Part shown: positions 43,970 through 55,053 of the stretch, piece after piece
How positions within the stretch are numbered: position 1 is the first letter of the stretch
Layout of the letters: the number at the start of each line of letters is the position of its first letter
Assembly: GCA_036365515.1 (NCBI GenBank)
Contig: CM070874.1
Location: 116,001,735-116,065,734, forward strand
Origin: Torymus aiolomorphi
Taxonomy: Eukaryota > Arthropoda > Insecta > Hymenoptera > Torymidae
Length of the DNA stretch: 64,000 bases
Direction: 5' to 3'
Translations under genes and position numbers: made by a program
Notes under the pieces: model-generated
The model's database searches: none
Told to the model about the DNA's origin: nothing
Seen by the model: the letters and a program-made list of their open reading frames with translations, nothing else

Positions 43970-44209
43970 GCGTCACCATACGGATAAATATCTAAATATC
44001 TAAACCTACGAACATTTAATTCACTAATCACATCCAACCTTGTTTATGTGACCAACTTTCTGAAGTACACTGTATTTAGCGAACATTCGCGCTCCGCTGG
44101 AGACGGACCTCCTGGCCTGGACGCTGTGCCAGGTTCTCCCTCGCAGATGACCTCGCCTGAGTCCCGCCGCAGCGACTTTGTCGCTCTTGGCATAGAAGTT
44201 CGGACATTG

Positions 44210-44355
44210 GCATAGTAGTGCGGACTATGCCCGCTCAATGCATAAAGGGAGGACTCTCAATACTTTCAGAGTCAACGGGGAAAAGGCGAGGAACCTTTAA
44301 CACGAGAATCTTGCACGAGTTCTATTTTACCATAGACCTTGCCTGATATAATTAA
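44210..44355. repeat. Dispersed repeat, copy 1 (shared with 58186-58315)
   Basis: TTTCAGAGTCAACGGGGAAA followed by GCGAGGAAC and CGAGAATCTTGCACG; the copy at 58.2 kb has the same order with scattered changes. Both end in CTCGCCTGA- or CTTGCCTGA-like sequence. The left flank is GC-rich (44080-44200). Family unknown; no RNA polymerase III boxes are evident. Confidence 0.65.
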
Positions 44356-47300
44356 ATATTCTTTTGATTATTTTATCCACTTTCAAATTCGTTTAACGTG
44401 CAAATTATATGACGTAAATTTCCGTCTTGCGTCCATTTAGCTTAATTAACTATTTCAATATTTTGCTCTGCCGTGTTAGAAGTATTGTTTATTTTAAGTT
44501 TAAATCTTGTACGTATTATTTTTTATATTACCTTTACCTAAACCTCATTCGTGAACAAAATTCATGAATTGTTTTGTTCAAAAGAGGATAGGTATCACAA
44601 TTTATGGGCCTGAATTTATTTGTGTACTATTTATGTACACACTAGATAATGTTAATTTTTATGTTGCGATGCACGGTCTAATGTGTGAGGATTACAAAAT
44701 TATTTTAATACAGATTAATTTATGCAATTTTTAAATAATATACACATAAACTGATCATGTATGGAAATACCTCTAATCAATCAAAAAAGTGCGAAAATTA
44801 AAAGTCAGTTAGTAGACTAAAAAAGTTTTAAATAAAATTAAAGTTTGCAGTTCCAAATCATCGGTAAATCATGGTACAAAAGACTAACTTTGTTTCATTG
44901 AATAATATAAATGAAGAACTATTAGAAGATGTGTGAAATATAAATATAATTTCACAAAGAAGATCCAATAATTAATTAAATGGAATGCAAAGTAAGTTTC
45001 AAGAAGCTATGTGGCAATGAGATGACAGCGATTTTTTCACTGAAAAATGAATTTAGTTATATAAAACTGGTATTATAAAAATATTGCAGGAAAATAAAAC
45101 GTATTGACAGCATAAATTGTAAAACAAATGAATATGCAACGTTGATATTAAACTTTTATAATCTTCTACTGGGACACATTATGTATGGCTATCAGGATAG
45201 GCAGCATCATGGCGCGGTTACTGTGATTATACGATTGCCAGTTTATTGCTGGGGCTTGAAGTTGCTATTCACGCTCGTACAATCGATCAATCAATCAGAC
45301 GTGACGCAAAGAAACTAATCAATCAAAAACGAAATTGCTTGCTCTTGGGCATATCGGAGTGCGTCACTTTTTTTTATCCCTCAATATATCGGTTTATTGG
45401 GAAAATGCATATGGCCATTTCATTTTTTTTTATCGAAATTTCAACTTTACAAATTAATTTTATATAATATGTGCTTATACACGTGCAAACACACGTACAC
45501 CCGCATACATGCATACATACACTTGAATTTAATAATCAAAACCGATTGATGAAAAAATAAATTTTAATTATTTACTATCTGTACTGCAAATTAAATTAAT
45601 ATAATGAATTATTCTAAAAATGTTTGGATGTTTAAAATATTGTTTAAGTTTATAAAACCATAAAAGTATTTTGAATGTAGAAGAATTGAAAGGATACAAA
45701 TTTAACTTTTCCAAGCTATAAATACGAATAACATTTGTTTTTTTCTTTTGTAATAGAAAGCAGTTCGTTGTACTTTCATAAAGCCTTGATACTATACCAG
45801 GTTAATTTTTAAATGAGAAAAGACGAGAGCACAGCAAAATACGAAAACGTAAGTGAAAGCGGAACTAGCGACACTTCCTGTTTCCGCGCACAGAGACGGT
45901 ATACGATGCCGGAGGTCTGTATTTTGCGGCGACTGAGGAAGAGAAAGCTTGTCGCCTCGTATTTTGTGCAGCTAACCCACTCTCGCCCTGTTTCGGTCTC
46001 GGTGAAAAGGCATAAGTTAGGAAAAACTTTACTGGCCGGCGTCCAATAGGAAGCTTTTCGGCTACCGCGGAGCAAAGTACCAGTGTTGTTGCCTTTTCTA
46101 CGCTATTTTCTGCCTTCGTATTACTTCAAATCCTGTTTTGTTTCGATGTATCTTCAAATAAATAGTAATAGGCACAGTTAAGTACAGAGTTAGACGTGTT
46201 TCAAACACAATTCTTACTTGTTCGTAATTTGCAAAAGAGGAGGCTAATATTTGTTACAAGTATTATCAAGGAATCTATATTAAAATTTCCGTTCATTTAG
46301 TAAATGTTTAAAACTCTAAAAAAAGGATGTTCATGTAACTTTAAAGTTAGTTCATGTAGCTTCTGAAGAGCTGTATGGATAATAATGATTTATCTAAATT
46401 TAGAGCTCTTGAAAAGCGAAGTGTAGGTAGTGAATCCTTTATACCTTAAGAGTTTTGATGCAATTAAATCACAAATTGTACAGATTCTTTATAGTTTTAT
46501 CATCTAACAATAGAAATTTTTGAAGACTATTGTCATCTCTAAGCGCGCTTCGCGCGCCGTAATTTTAGCAACGCTTCGCGCCACTTTTCTTTTTGTAACC
46601 TAGCAACCCATTACTCCCACCAACCAAATTCCGAATAAATTGATATCATAACAATTCCGTCATTTTTTAAAGATAGGATCATTGAAAACTTTAAACACTA
46701 CATGATATATATGCCTACATGTGAAATAGAAAAAGAAAGTATTTGTTCCTCGAATGATAATAAAGGAGTATTTTTTAATTTTCACTACAAATTTCTGATG
46801 AATTCTTGACTTTTCTACTTATGTTACCGACTCCATACATTTTTCTTCGCATTTCCCGCCTTTACTGGCGAATTCATTTTCTTTTCTTTTTTGCATTTGG
46901 CAAACTCCAAAAAAATGACATTGATTGACCACCACCTCTGTCAATTTGAAATGCTCCCGTAGTGATCTTCCTTTTTTTCTGGTAATCAAAATCTTGACAA
47001 CATAGTACATTCCGATTAATTACTAATGATGGTTATTAATTTATAAAATTACTTTAGCATCTGTAATATAATTTTAATACAGAAGTAACTATATTTTTCA
47101 ATTTTTTATATAACTACGTCAAATAACTTTTCTTGTGTTTCTACTTCATTTTTGTATTACATTTCAATTTATTATAAAAAAAGTATTACATTACAATTTC
47201 AAAATACATTTGTGTTAAATTTTGGAATTATATAAAATAAATTTTATAGACAACGATTTCCCGACGACAGATCAACGTGCCGCCGTCCACCTGTCTCGGA

Positions 47301-48400
47301 GGACGAGTCTTCGTCAATGTTTAATTGAAATCCGGCGCTGCTTGGCTGCTTGGGGGTGTGAAAGCCAATGTAATATTGCTCCTTCGCGGTCGCGAAATTC
47401 GAATGAAAGGGAAGAGGGAAAGGGGCCCGGCGCTCGCATTAAGCATGAACCTAGGCCCGGGCGCCGCCGGAGCGTATTCCCGATGCACGCCCGCAGACGT
47501 GAAACGGAAGCGATTGGCATGAATTTGTAAGACGCTGGCGCATCTGAATCGGAAATTCATGTATGATGAAGAGCGACGGAGGGGACAGAGACGCCCGAAA
47601 TGTCACCAGAAGAAACCTGCAGCAATCGTAGTGCGGTTGAGCTTAAAATAAAATTTCAAGCTCACCATGACTTTCGGATATGGATTTCCACTACACGTGG
47701 AAGAAACCCTGGCAATATTTGAGCAGAAAAGAAGGAACAGTTACCTAAAAACGATTTTTCTAAGCATTATCTTGCAGCTGGAGAAGTAAGCGTCATTTTA
47801 ACTTCTTTCAAATATATAATCACATTGTGCCACAGAAGAAAAATTATGATAATACTAGTTCTTGCAAAAATCATTACTAGTTCACTGTTAGCCATTTTTA
47901 ACAAAGTAGCAGAAAGTGGTCAGAATAATTCACGTTGAACGACCGTTACATCCTTGCGTGAAGCCGGCTAATTATCCCGCACTCATGGTTCATAACCAAA
48001 AACTGATCCCGTCTTACCGTTCACCCCTACATCATTACCGAAGTCCTTTTTTTTTATCAGCGGAGAAGGTTATACGAGAAAACTCAGACTCGAAAAAGGA
48101 AAGAAAGGAAAAGGGGAACCGGCAGCAGTAGCACGCGGTGAATCGCAGGAAAGTGGAGCGCGTACGAGTGGGATAGCAAAGAAGTTTTCTGCTTAAAATC
48201 CTATTCTCATTCTAAGCGTTCTCCTATTCTCTCGGCGAATCGAACACAATGGAATGCTTTTTCCTTCTATCTCTCTTCACAGCGGTACAAGGACGGCCCG
48301 AGGCCCCGAGAGAAGGAGAAATTGGGATTCGTATTAACGAGCTTTTCATCCTCTTGTACGGCCGCGGGAAAAAAGACGAGGGCGTGTATAGTCCCAGCCG

Positions 48401-48403
<3 letters not shown>

Positions 48404-48469
<66 letters not shown>
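48404..48469. repeat. (CT)n microsatellite
   Basis: Perfect CT tract of about 66 bp followed by imperfect pyrimidine-rich sequence to 48540. Confidence 0.95.
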
Positions 48470-48475
<6 letters not shown>

Positions 48476-49414
48476 ATCTCTCCTCTCTCCCTTTCCCTCT
48501 CTTCTCGACCACTTCTCTCTCCTCTCTTTCTCTATACCTCTTTAAATTCGACTGGCTCGCATCCCTTAGTGAAGACGAATATCCATCGTTAATATTGATA
48601 GAGATTAATCGATAGAACTTTATTGTATTGAATATCGGTGAACATTGGCCAGGTTTAATGGCTTTATTAAAAAATACTCGTCTTTTATTTCATCCTGCTC
48701 TATTCGCAGTTTTCAAGTTTTTACGTAATAATGGACAAAAAAGAAATTGATTTTATTATATTTTATTTGAACACAGCGATTTAATAAAAATATTAAAAAA
48801 TTATATACCTATTCAAGAAGCTCAATACCTTGAAAATTATTATTTTAGGATTGCATAGCAGCCAATCTATCACAAAAACTTGTTTAAAATAACATATTAT
48901 AATTTTCAAATATTTTTACTAATACTAAAAAATATAGGAAAAAAGAAACGGTTGAAAATTTGTGATTTGTAAGAATGGGCTTCTAACGAGGACTATTTTC
49001 AAAAAATCATAAAAAACGGAAGAAAAACTTTGTTTTACAAAGTTTCTTTTTGTTTCGTCTGTAAAAAGCTGTATGAAATCGACACTAATGAAGCATCGAT
49101 TTATTATCTTATTATAAGATATAATAATATCTTATTAGAAACTTCCAAACCTAGTTTTCTTTTTCCACAATATTGATTTACCAATTAAACCAATCAATCC
49201 TTTTCCATCAATCCTCGATGGGAGTTACATTCAAATATTTAACCTTATCGTATTTTCATTAATTTTCTTATTTAACCGTTAGCCAACTTTAAAGTAATTA
49301 ATTATTCAATACCAAATAGAATTTTACAAAAAAAGTAACTACAAAAAATATATTTTAGATTGCTTCTAACTTTCTAAAGAATTAACATATAGTTTATAAT
49401 GATTCGAATGACAG

Positions 49415-49415
<1 letters not shown>

Positions 49416-49453
<38 letters not shown>
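49416..49453. repeat. (AT)n microsatellite
   Basis: Perfect AT tract of 38 bp. Confidence 0.9.
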
Positions 49454-49459
<6 letters not shown>

Positions 49460-51553
49460 ACATTTATATAGTTATTAAGTTAATGGTTACAATTGACTGA
49501 GGAATTAATATTTTTAACGAAACGTAGCTTAAAAAAAAGCTTTTTCTACTTACTTTTATAATCTCTTTTGAACAAATTTGTAACATACATTCTTGCAGAG
49601 TTACAGTCAATAAAAGAAATATAATTTTTCAACAAAATAACGCATAATTCAGAGTGTGTAACAGTTCTACTTTGCAATCAACATCATTTTATCGTGTAAC
49701 ATGTAAACGAAATTACGTTAATTTTTGTTCCCGGAAGAAAGATAGGTGTCGTCGTTAATGCGCTTTCAAACTTGGTAGAACGCTGTATTACTGGCTGACG
49801 AAGGGCAACTGACTTTGTTCAAAACGCAAATCGATATTCTTCTTTTATATGAATTATTTTCACATGTGCTGCCGGAAAAACGGAGTTAGTAGTAAAGTAT
49901 AGTACGATACCCTCTCAAGATTGGGTAGCCCCTTAAGATTAAAACTAATTATCGGTACTGGACTTCAGTTTGACTAAAGTACTAATAATTTTTTTTCATA
50001 AATTAATATTTTGTATGCTTAATTTTTTTCAGATTTTTTGTACAAATAATTGAAAACAAGAAAATAAAATTCAAGGGTAGTTTAGATGTTAGTTACAGGT
50101 GACCCCCGCCCCTTTCATCATGAAGGGGAAGGGGGTATTTTGTCGGTCCAAACATGTTTTTTTTTAAATATGCATACCTACTAGTGTATATAATTAGATT
50201 TTCAATTTTCACCTTTTAAATTTAAATCCTTTATTTGTTCAAATTATACCCAAGTTTGTATGTATTGTTTTTAAAAAGCACGTCCCGTTTCCACTCTTTG
50301 ATCTCATAAGACCCTACAACATTAATCAACATCTCGTTGCTATGCCTTCGCCATGCTCTTCGCCCCAGGAAAAACGCGTGCCTCAGCGCCCCCCCCCCCC
50401 CCATACATTTTATTCGAGTCCGTCTGCGCCCACTGTACAATGCATGTAAGAGCAACGTGTTGGTCGGCCAGCCGCGCATGCTAGACATTTCCATTTTATT
50501 GGACAGCAAGGACAAGAGCGCGCGACGAGCACCAGGCCAAGTATAAAACGCCTCGCTCGCGCCATCGGAATATGGGATTTTGAATTGGGTGCGCGCACCA
50601 TCCGCACATCCCTCTACGTATACGCGTACGGCGGGATCCGCATTGGCATCCGGGCATATACGTCGTCTACATGCCGGCAAGACAAGGGAGGGGGCCGCCT
50701 GTCGACTCGCGTTTTATATATATACGAGCGTCCGGGAAATTCCTGCGGGCGTGTGTTCCCGCACGCCTGCTGTTTCATCGACAGCAGCAGCAGCCCCCGC
50801 GCGCCGTCGAATGAATTCATTGTTTTTCAAATGACGGGGCGCGTGTGGTTTTTATTGTTAGCAGATGCCCTTTAGCGAGTGTCAGCATTTTTGCGTCTAT
50901 ATATCTGTCTCGATCATTTCAATGGTTTTCTTTTTATTTAGCTGCTTGTGATGTAAAAGAATCAATAAATGAGATAATGTCTTGCGTGCGAAAGCTTGAA
51001 GATACAATAAAATGATAATAGAGCTTGTGCCGTTATTAAGCTGAATTATTATGTCCTTGTTATTTTAACTATAATACTCGACCTTGAAGGAAGCTATTTA
51101 CAGCCAAATTAATATATCTAACTTATCTTTCGACGCCGTTCGTCTCTCAGCCATGGGTCTATTCCGAACAATAAGCTGCTCCCGTGGTCGAGCCACTTCA
51201 CATTAATCGGTTTGCCTTGTGTATTTTGCTTTGTTTCAAGATATTACAGTCAACAGTGGGAAATTGAGTATTGTAGATAGCATTTAGCTGAAGAAAGTAA
51301 TATTAATAATTTAAGAAATTCAGATACATATTAAGAATCAACATAACTGATGTCCATAATTTGTTTAATTATCACTCAAATATTTCTTATCCATGTTATG
51401 TATTGAATAATTTTCAAATAATATTGTTTCTCAAATTAAGGGGAGCATATGATTATTCGGCGGAACATAACTTGATTATACTACTTGATAATGCACCATA
51501 TTATGATATATTATTGTACCATCTTAAATCATCAATTATACACTGAGAAAAAT

Positions 51554-51762
51554 GATGTATTAAAAATTACAATAATATATAGGAACGTGGGGACAAATCT
51601 CAAATATTAAAATTATTACTATATTCTATAGTAAAAAGTACTATGTACATAGCAATTTTTATTATGTATATATCAATTTTTACTATAAAATATAGTAAAA
51701 ATTTTGGTATTTGAGATTTGTCCCCACGTTCCTATATATTATAGTAATTTTTAATACAGTAT
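51554..51762. mobile_element. 209-bp hairpin MITE
   Basis: Left arm TATATAGGAACGTGGGGACA then AATCTCAAATA; the right arm has TATTTGAGATT then TGTCCCCACGTTCCTATATA. Arms are about 75 bp with an AT-rich centre containing TTTTACTATA repeats. It lies just left of the Penelope-rich region. Confidence 0.8.
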
Positions 51763-51785
51763 ATTTACTTGAAATAGATATATAT

Positions 51786-51945
51786 AGTACTTCGAACACC
51801 GTATATATCCCTTTTCCAGACTATAGAAATGTATGATGAATCATGCATCATAAGACTGGTGGCTTACGATACTACGTACTGATACATATTTCATCATACA
51901 TTTCTAATCTAGAAAAGGGACACATACGTGTCCGAAACGTCGACG
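51786..51945. mobile_element. Small palindrome of degenerate Penelope-type 3' ends
   Basis: The arms CCCTTTTCCAGACTATAGAA and TTCTAATCTAGAAAAGGG are inverted copies. The right arm continues into GGGACA-catacg-TGTCC, then GAAACGTCGAC (51934-51944), the same stem II plus GAAACGTC layout as the ribozyme-like motifs. The first core string is corrupted (CTAGAAAAG instead of CTGAAGAG) and stem I does not pair, so this copy is probably dead. Confidence 0.5.
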
Positions 51946-52088
51946 CAATAATTACACAAGAAGGTATTTTTAATCTATCCTACACCTACTTTGGACAACA
52001 AAACCATCAACGTCACACACTAATTGGTGTTCATAATTTTTTTATCGTTAACGGATATTCTTAAAAACAGTAACCCATCATGATGAAC

Positions 52089-52101
52089 GCATAAACATGA
52101 A
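52089..52101 (+). repeat. 13-bp target-site duplication, left copy
   Basis: GCATAAACATGAA here and again at 55041-55053 on the far side of the palindromic Penelope-like insertion. Identity is 13 of 13. This supports a single integration event for the whole inverted structure. Confidence 0.75.
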
Positions 52102-52183
52102 TGATAATTTTAGAATCCACTGGCCATCCATACCAAATTAGTGCTCTTATTTATTATGGATAAATAAAAACACATTTTTCTCG

Positions 52184-52223
52184 TTCGACGTTTCGGACAC
52201 TTTATTCTGTCCCTCTTCAGGAA
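52184..52223 (-). ncRNA. Hammerhead-ribozyme-like core in the Penelope left arm (copy D)
   Basis: On the minus strand: TTC, CTGAAGAG (52220-52213), stem II GGACA / TGTCC around GAATAAAG, GAAACGTC (52194-52187), GAA. TTC and GAA can pair as stem I. It lies about 340 bp 3' of the ORF stop, in the element's 3' non-coding part, the usual place for such motifs in Penelope-like elements. Confidence 0.65.
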
Positions 52224-52555
52224 ACTAATTACATAAAAATTAACAAATAATTTTACACACCAATATTAAACGCAACAATTTCAGTTTGGCAATAACAAAA
52301 TTTAAAACTTACAAGTAGTCGTGATAATCAAAGTATATTCGCGGGGAGCAATTCCGCTTGTTAATAGTTTGTTTTTACATTGCGATCGAGCTTATATATC
52401 TAAAAATGTACATGTATATGTTAAATTATATCACAGAGATGGACACTAATACTGTATCAACGTATTGTAAATACAAATGGTGGGGAAGCCGCCCCTTACA
52501 GCGCTAGCGACAGGAGAGAGGAAGACCTTCTTGAGGCGTTGAAACGGTATTTTTG

Positions 52556-53776
52556 TTATTTTAAAGCCAGAACATCGCAATTCTTTATGAAAGAATTATA
52601 TTCATTAGGTAATCTGTTTATTTCGTACTGCTTGTTCAAATAGTTTTTTTGTGTGTGTATAAAGAGTGCTTCGGTGAAGAGTCTTTTCCCATTATTTATT
52701 TCTCTATCTAAAATTTTAATATCGTTGAAATCAATCGAGTGGCTATTTTCTTTTGTATGTGTGAATAATCCAGAATTTTCATCTTTATCAGCGTATTTCT
52801 TTGCGTGCTCTTTTATTCTGACCTTCAACCGTCTACTAGTCTGTCCGACGTATGAAGCATTGCAATCTTTACAATTTATTTTGTACACAACATTCGCATT
52901 ATTACACATTTCATTTTTATCTTTGCCAAGTTTTATAATGTTATTTAATTTATTTTTTGCGCTATATACTACTTTTGTGCTATATTTTTTAAAAAATTTC
53001 TTTGTAAAACCTTCCAATTCTTTTACAAACGGTAAACTAATGATAGCTTTATAGTTGTTGAGAGTATTTTTTGGTTTCTCTGCAAACCTTATCTTTTTCA
53101 GTCGCTTTTTTATGTGAAAATCTATTAAGTTTTGTGGATAACTATTTTGTCTTAAAACTTTTTTTATGAATGAGATATTTTGATTATGGAAATTTTTGTG
53201 TGATAACTTTATGGCTCTATCAACAAGGCAATAAATAATCGCTATTTTATTGCTGAGAGGATGGTGCGAATTATAATTCAGATAGCGTTCTGAAAAAGTA
53301 GGTTTTTGGTACCAATTTCTGATTAGTTGTCTCTGATTGTTTATTATAATTTTAATATCTAAGAAATTGATGCTATTGTTTTGTGAAATTTCTACGGTGA
53401 ATTGTAAGTTATTATCATAAGCATTAAAAGTATTTAAAGTGTGATCGATAGAGTTTTTTGGTATACATACCACAATGTCATCGACGTAGCGAAAATAAAA
53501 CATTGGTTTGAAATTCAATTTATTCATACACTCTGTTTCCAAATCATCCATAACTATGTCAGATAAAATTGGGCTTATGGGATTACCCATAGCTGATCCG
53601 AATATTTGTTTATAAAATTTATTATTAAATTGAAAATAATTGTTATTAAGAATGAACTTTATAGTCTCTATAAATTCAGTGCAACTCATATTTAATTTAT
53701 TATGTAATTGTGTCCATCTTTTTTCAATCGCCTTACAAACCAGATATTCGGGGACGTTTGTAAAAAGACTGACCAC
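52556..53776 (-). CDS. Penelope-like element reverse transcriptase plus GIY-YIG endonuclease, 5'-truncated
   Basis: An open 406-codon frame; its first Met is internal, because the frame reads through SLDVVSLFTNVP, RT motif A, just upstream and is cut at the palindrome centre (about 53808). RT features: GSAMGNPISPILSD (residues 60-73) and the catalytic YVDD at 97-100. After a basic linker the GIY-YIG domain (about 296-380) has VVYKI, two Cys in INCKDCNASYVGQT, RIKEH, a His in KENSHSIDF and the Glu of FTEALFIH. Penelope-like elements use the RT to copy RNA and the endonuclease to nick the target. The RT fingers and 5' part are missing, so this copy should be unable to move by itself, though the remaining frame has no stop. 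Confidence 0.92.
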   Translation of the reverse strand: MVSLFTNVPEYLVCKAIEKRWTQLHNKLNMSCTEFIETIKFILNNNYFQFNNKFYKQIFGSAMGNPISPILSDIVMDDLETECMNKLNFKPMFYFRYVDDIVVCIPKNSIDHTLNTFNAYDNNLQFTVEISQNNSINFLDIKIIINNQRQLIRNWYQKPTFSERYLNYNSHHPLSNKIAIIYCLVDRAIKLSHKNFHNQNISFIKKVLRQNSYPQNLIDFHIKKRLKKIRFAEKPKNTLNNYKAIISLPFVKELEGFTKKFFKKYSTKVVYSAKNKLNNIIKLGKDKNEMCNNANVVYKINCKDCNASYVGQTSRRLKVRIKEHAKKYADKDENSGLFTHTKENSHSIDFNDIKILDREINNGKRLFTEALFIHTQKNYLNKQYEINRLPNEYNSFIKNCDVLALK

Positions 53777-53808
53777 ATCAAGGCTAATAATCTCGTAGTC
53801 AGGAAGTA

Positions 53809-54550
53809 TTTTTCAGGACGCTATCTGAATTATAATTCGCACCATCCTCTCAGCAATAAAATAGCGATTATTTATTGCCTTGTTGATAGAGCCATAAAGT
53901 TATCACACAAAAATTTCCATAATCAAAATATCTCATTCATAAAAAAAGTTTTAAGACAAAATAGTTATCCACAAAACTTAATAGATTTTCACATAAAAAA
54001 GCGACTGAAAAAGATAAGGTTTGCAGAGAAACCAAAAAATACTCTCAACAACTATAAAGCTATCATTAGTTTACCGTTTGTAAAAGAATTGGAAGGTTTT
54101 ACAAAGAAATTTTTTAAAAAATATAGCACAAAAGTAGTATATAGCGCAAAAAATAAATTAAATAACATTATAAAACTTGGCAAAGATAAAAATGAAATGT
54201 GTAATAATGCGAATGTTGTGTACAAAATAAATTGTAAAGATTGCAATGCTTCATACGTCGGACAGACTAGTAGACGGTTGAAGGTCAGAATAAAAGAGCA
54301 CGCAAAGAAATACGCTGATAAAGATGAAAATTCTGGATTATTCACACATACAAAAGAAAATAGCCACTCGATTGATTTCAACGATATTAAAATTTTAGAT
54401 AGAGAAATAAATAATGGGAAGAGACTCTTCACCGAAACACTCTTTATACACACACAAAAAAACTATTTGAACAAGCAGTACGAAATAAACAGATTACCTA
54501 ATGAATATAATTCTTTCATAAAGAATTGCGATGTTCTGGCTTTAAAATAA
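53809..54550 (+). pseudogene. Second Penelope-like copy: linker and GIY-YIG endonuclease only
   Basis: From 53822 the + strand encodes the same protein as the minus copy from RYLNYNSHHPLSN to the C-terminal NCDVLALK, with one visible change (FTETLFIH for FTEALFIH). RT motifs, including YVDD, are absent. The open frame actually begins at 53708, but its first 35 or so codons are antisense of the other copy's RT, so any product would be a chimera. The GIY-YIG residues (VYKI, YVGQT, R, H, E) are intact. Confidence 0.88.
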
Positions 54551-54882
54551 CAAAAATACCGTTTCAACGCCTCAAGAAGGTCTTCCTCTCTCCTGTCGCT
54601 AGCGCTGTAAGGGGCGGCTTCCCCACCATTTGTATTTACAATACGTTGATACAGTATTAGTGTCCATCTCTGTGATATAATTTAACATATACATGTACAT
54701 TTTTAGATATATAAGCTCGATCGCAATGTAAAAACAAACTATTGACAAGCGGAATTGCTCCCCGCGAATATACTTTGATTATCACGACTACTTGTAAGTT
54801 TTAAATTTTGTTATTGCCAAACTGAAATTGTTGCGTTTAATATTGGTGTGTAAAATTATTTGTTAATTTTTATTTAATTAGT

Positions 54883-54922
54883 TTCCTGAAGAGGGACAGA
54901 ATAAAGTGTCCGAAACGTCGAA
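54883..54922 (+). ncRNA. Hammerhead-ribozyme-like core in the Penelope right arm (copy E)
   Basis: TTC (54883-54885), CTGAAGAG (54886-54893), stem II GGACA / TGTCC, GAAACGTC (54912-54919), GAA (54920-54922). Identical to the left-arm copy. The four bases ACGT after GAA are self-complementary, so stem III could form between two molecules and leave GTC as the cleavage triplet; this is an inference. Confidence 0.65.
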
Positions 54923-55040
54923 CGAGAAAAATGTGTTTTTATTTATCCATAATAAATAAGAGCACTAATTTGGTATCGATGGCCAGTGGATTCTAAAATT
55001 ATCATTAACATAAAATCCTACCATTCGATTCAAAAATCCA

Positions 55041-55053
55041 GCATAAACATGAA
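55041..55053 (+). repeat. 13-bp target-site duplication, right copy
   Basis: GCATAAACATGAA, matching 52089-52101. Between the right arm end (55006) and this copy lie 34 bp not found in the left arm (starting AACATAAAATCC), which may be extra element sequence or a filler added at integration. Confidence 0.7.

Larger units (their letters stand above)
44356..51553. other. 7-kb stretch with no supported gene
   Basis: AT-rich with CpG-rich patches at about 45810-46050, 47260-47600, 48040-48540 and 50330-50830. Contains (CT)n at 48404-48469, (AT)n at 49416-49453, a C-rich/G-rich hairpin at 50103-50135 (CCCCCGCCCCTTTCAT / ATGAAGGGGAAGGGGG) and a 14-base C run at 50389-50402. ORFs of up to 149 codons overlap on both strands of the CpG patches and show no domain. 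Confidence 0.55.
52100..55006. mobile_element. Palindromic Penelope-like element insertion: two 5'-truncated copies head to head
   Basis: The left arm (52100-53297, minus) and right arm (53809-55006, +) are both 1198 bp and nearly identical as reverse complements; only a few differences are seen, such as TTAATAG against TTGACAAG context and one Ala/Thr codon change in the ORF. The 511-bp centre (53298-53808) belongs to the longer minus copy and holds its RT palm. Each arm carries the C-terminal ORF, a GC-rich 3' segment (CAGCGCTAGCGACAGGAGAG) and a hammerhead-like motif. The duplication GCATAAACATGAA flanks the unit. The near-identity suggests a recent insertion. Confidence 0.88.

Noticed and set aside
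52653..53054. 133-codon + strand ORF (and its mirror at 54052-54453 on the minus strand)
   Set aside because: Exact antisense of the Penelope-like endonuclease region in each arm; a shadow frame.
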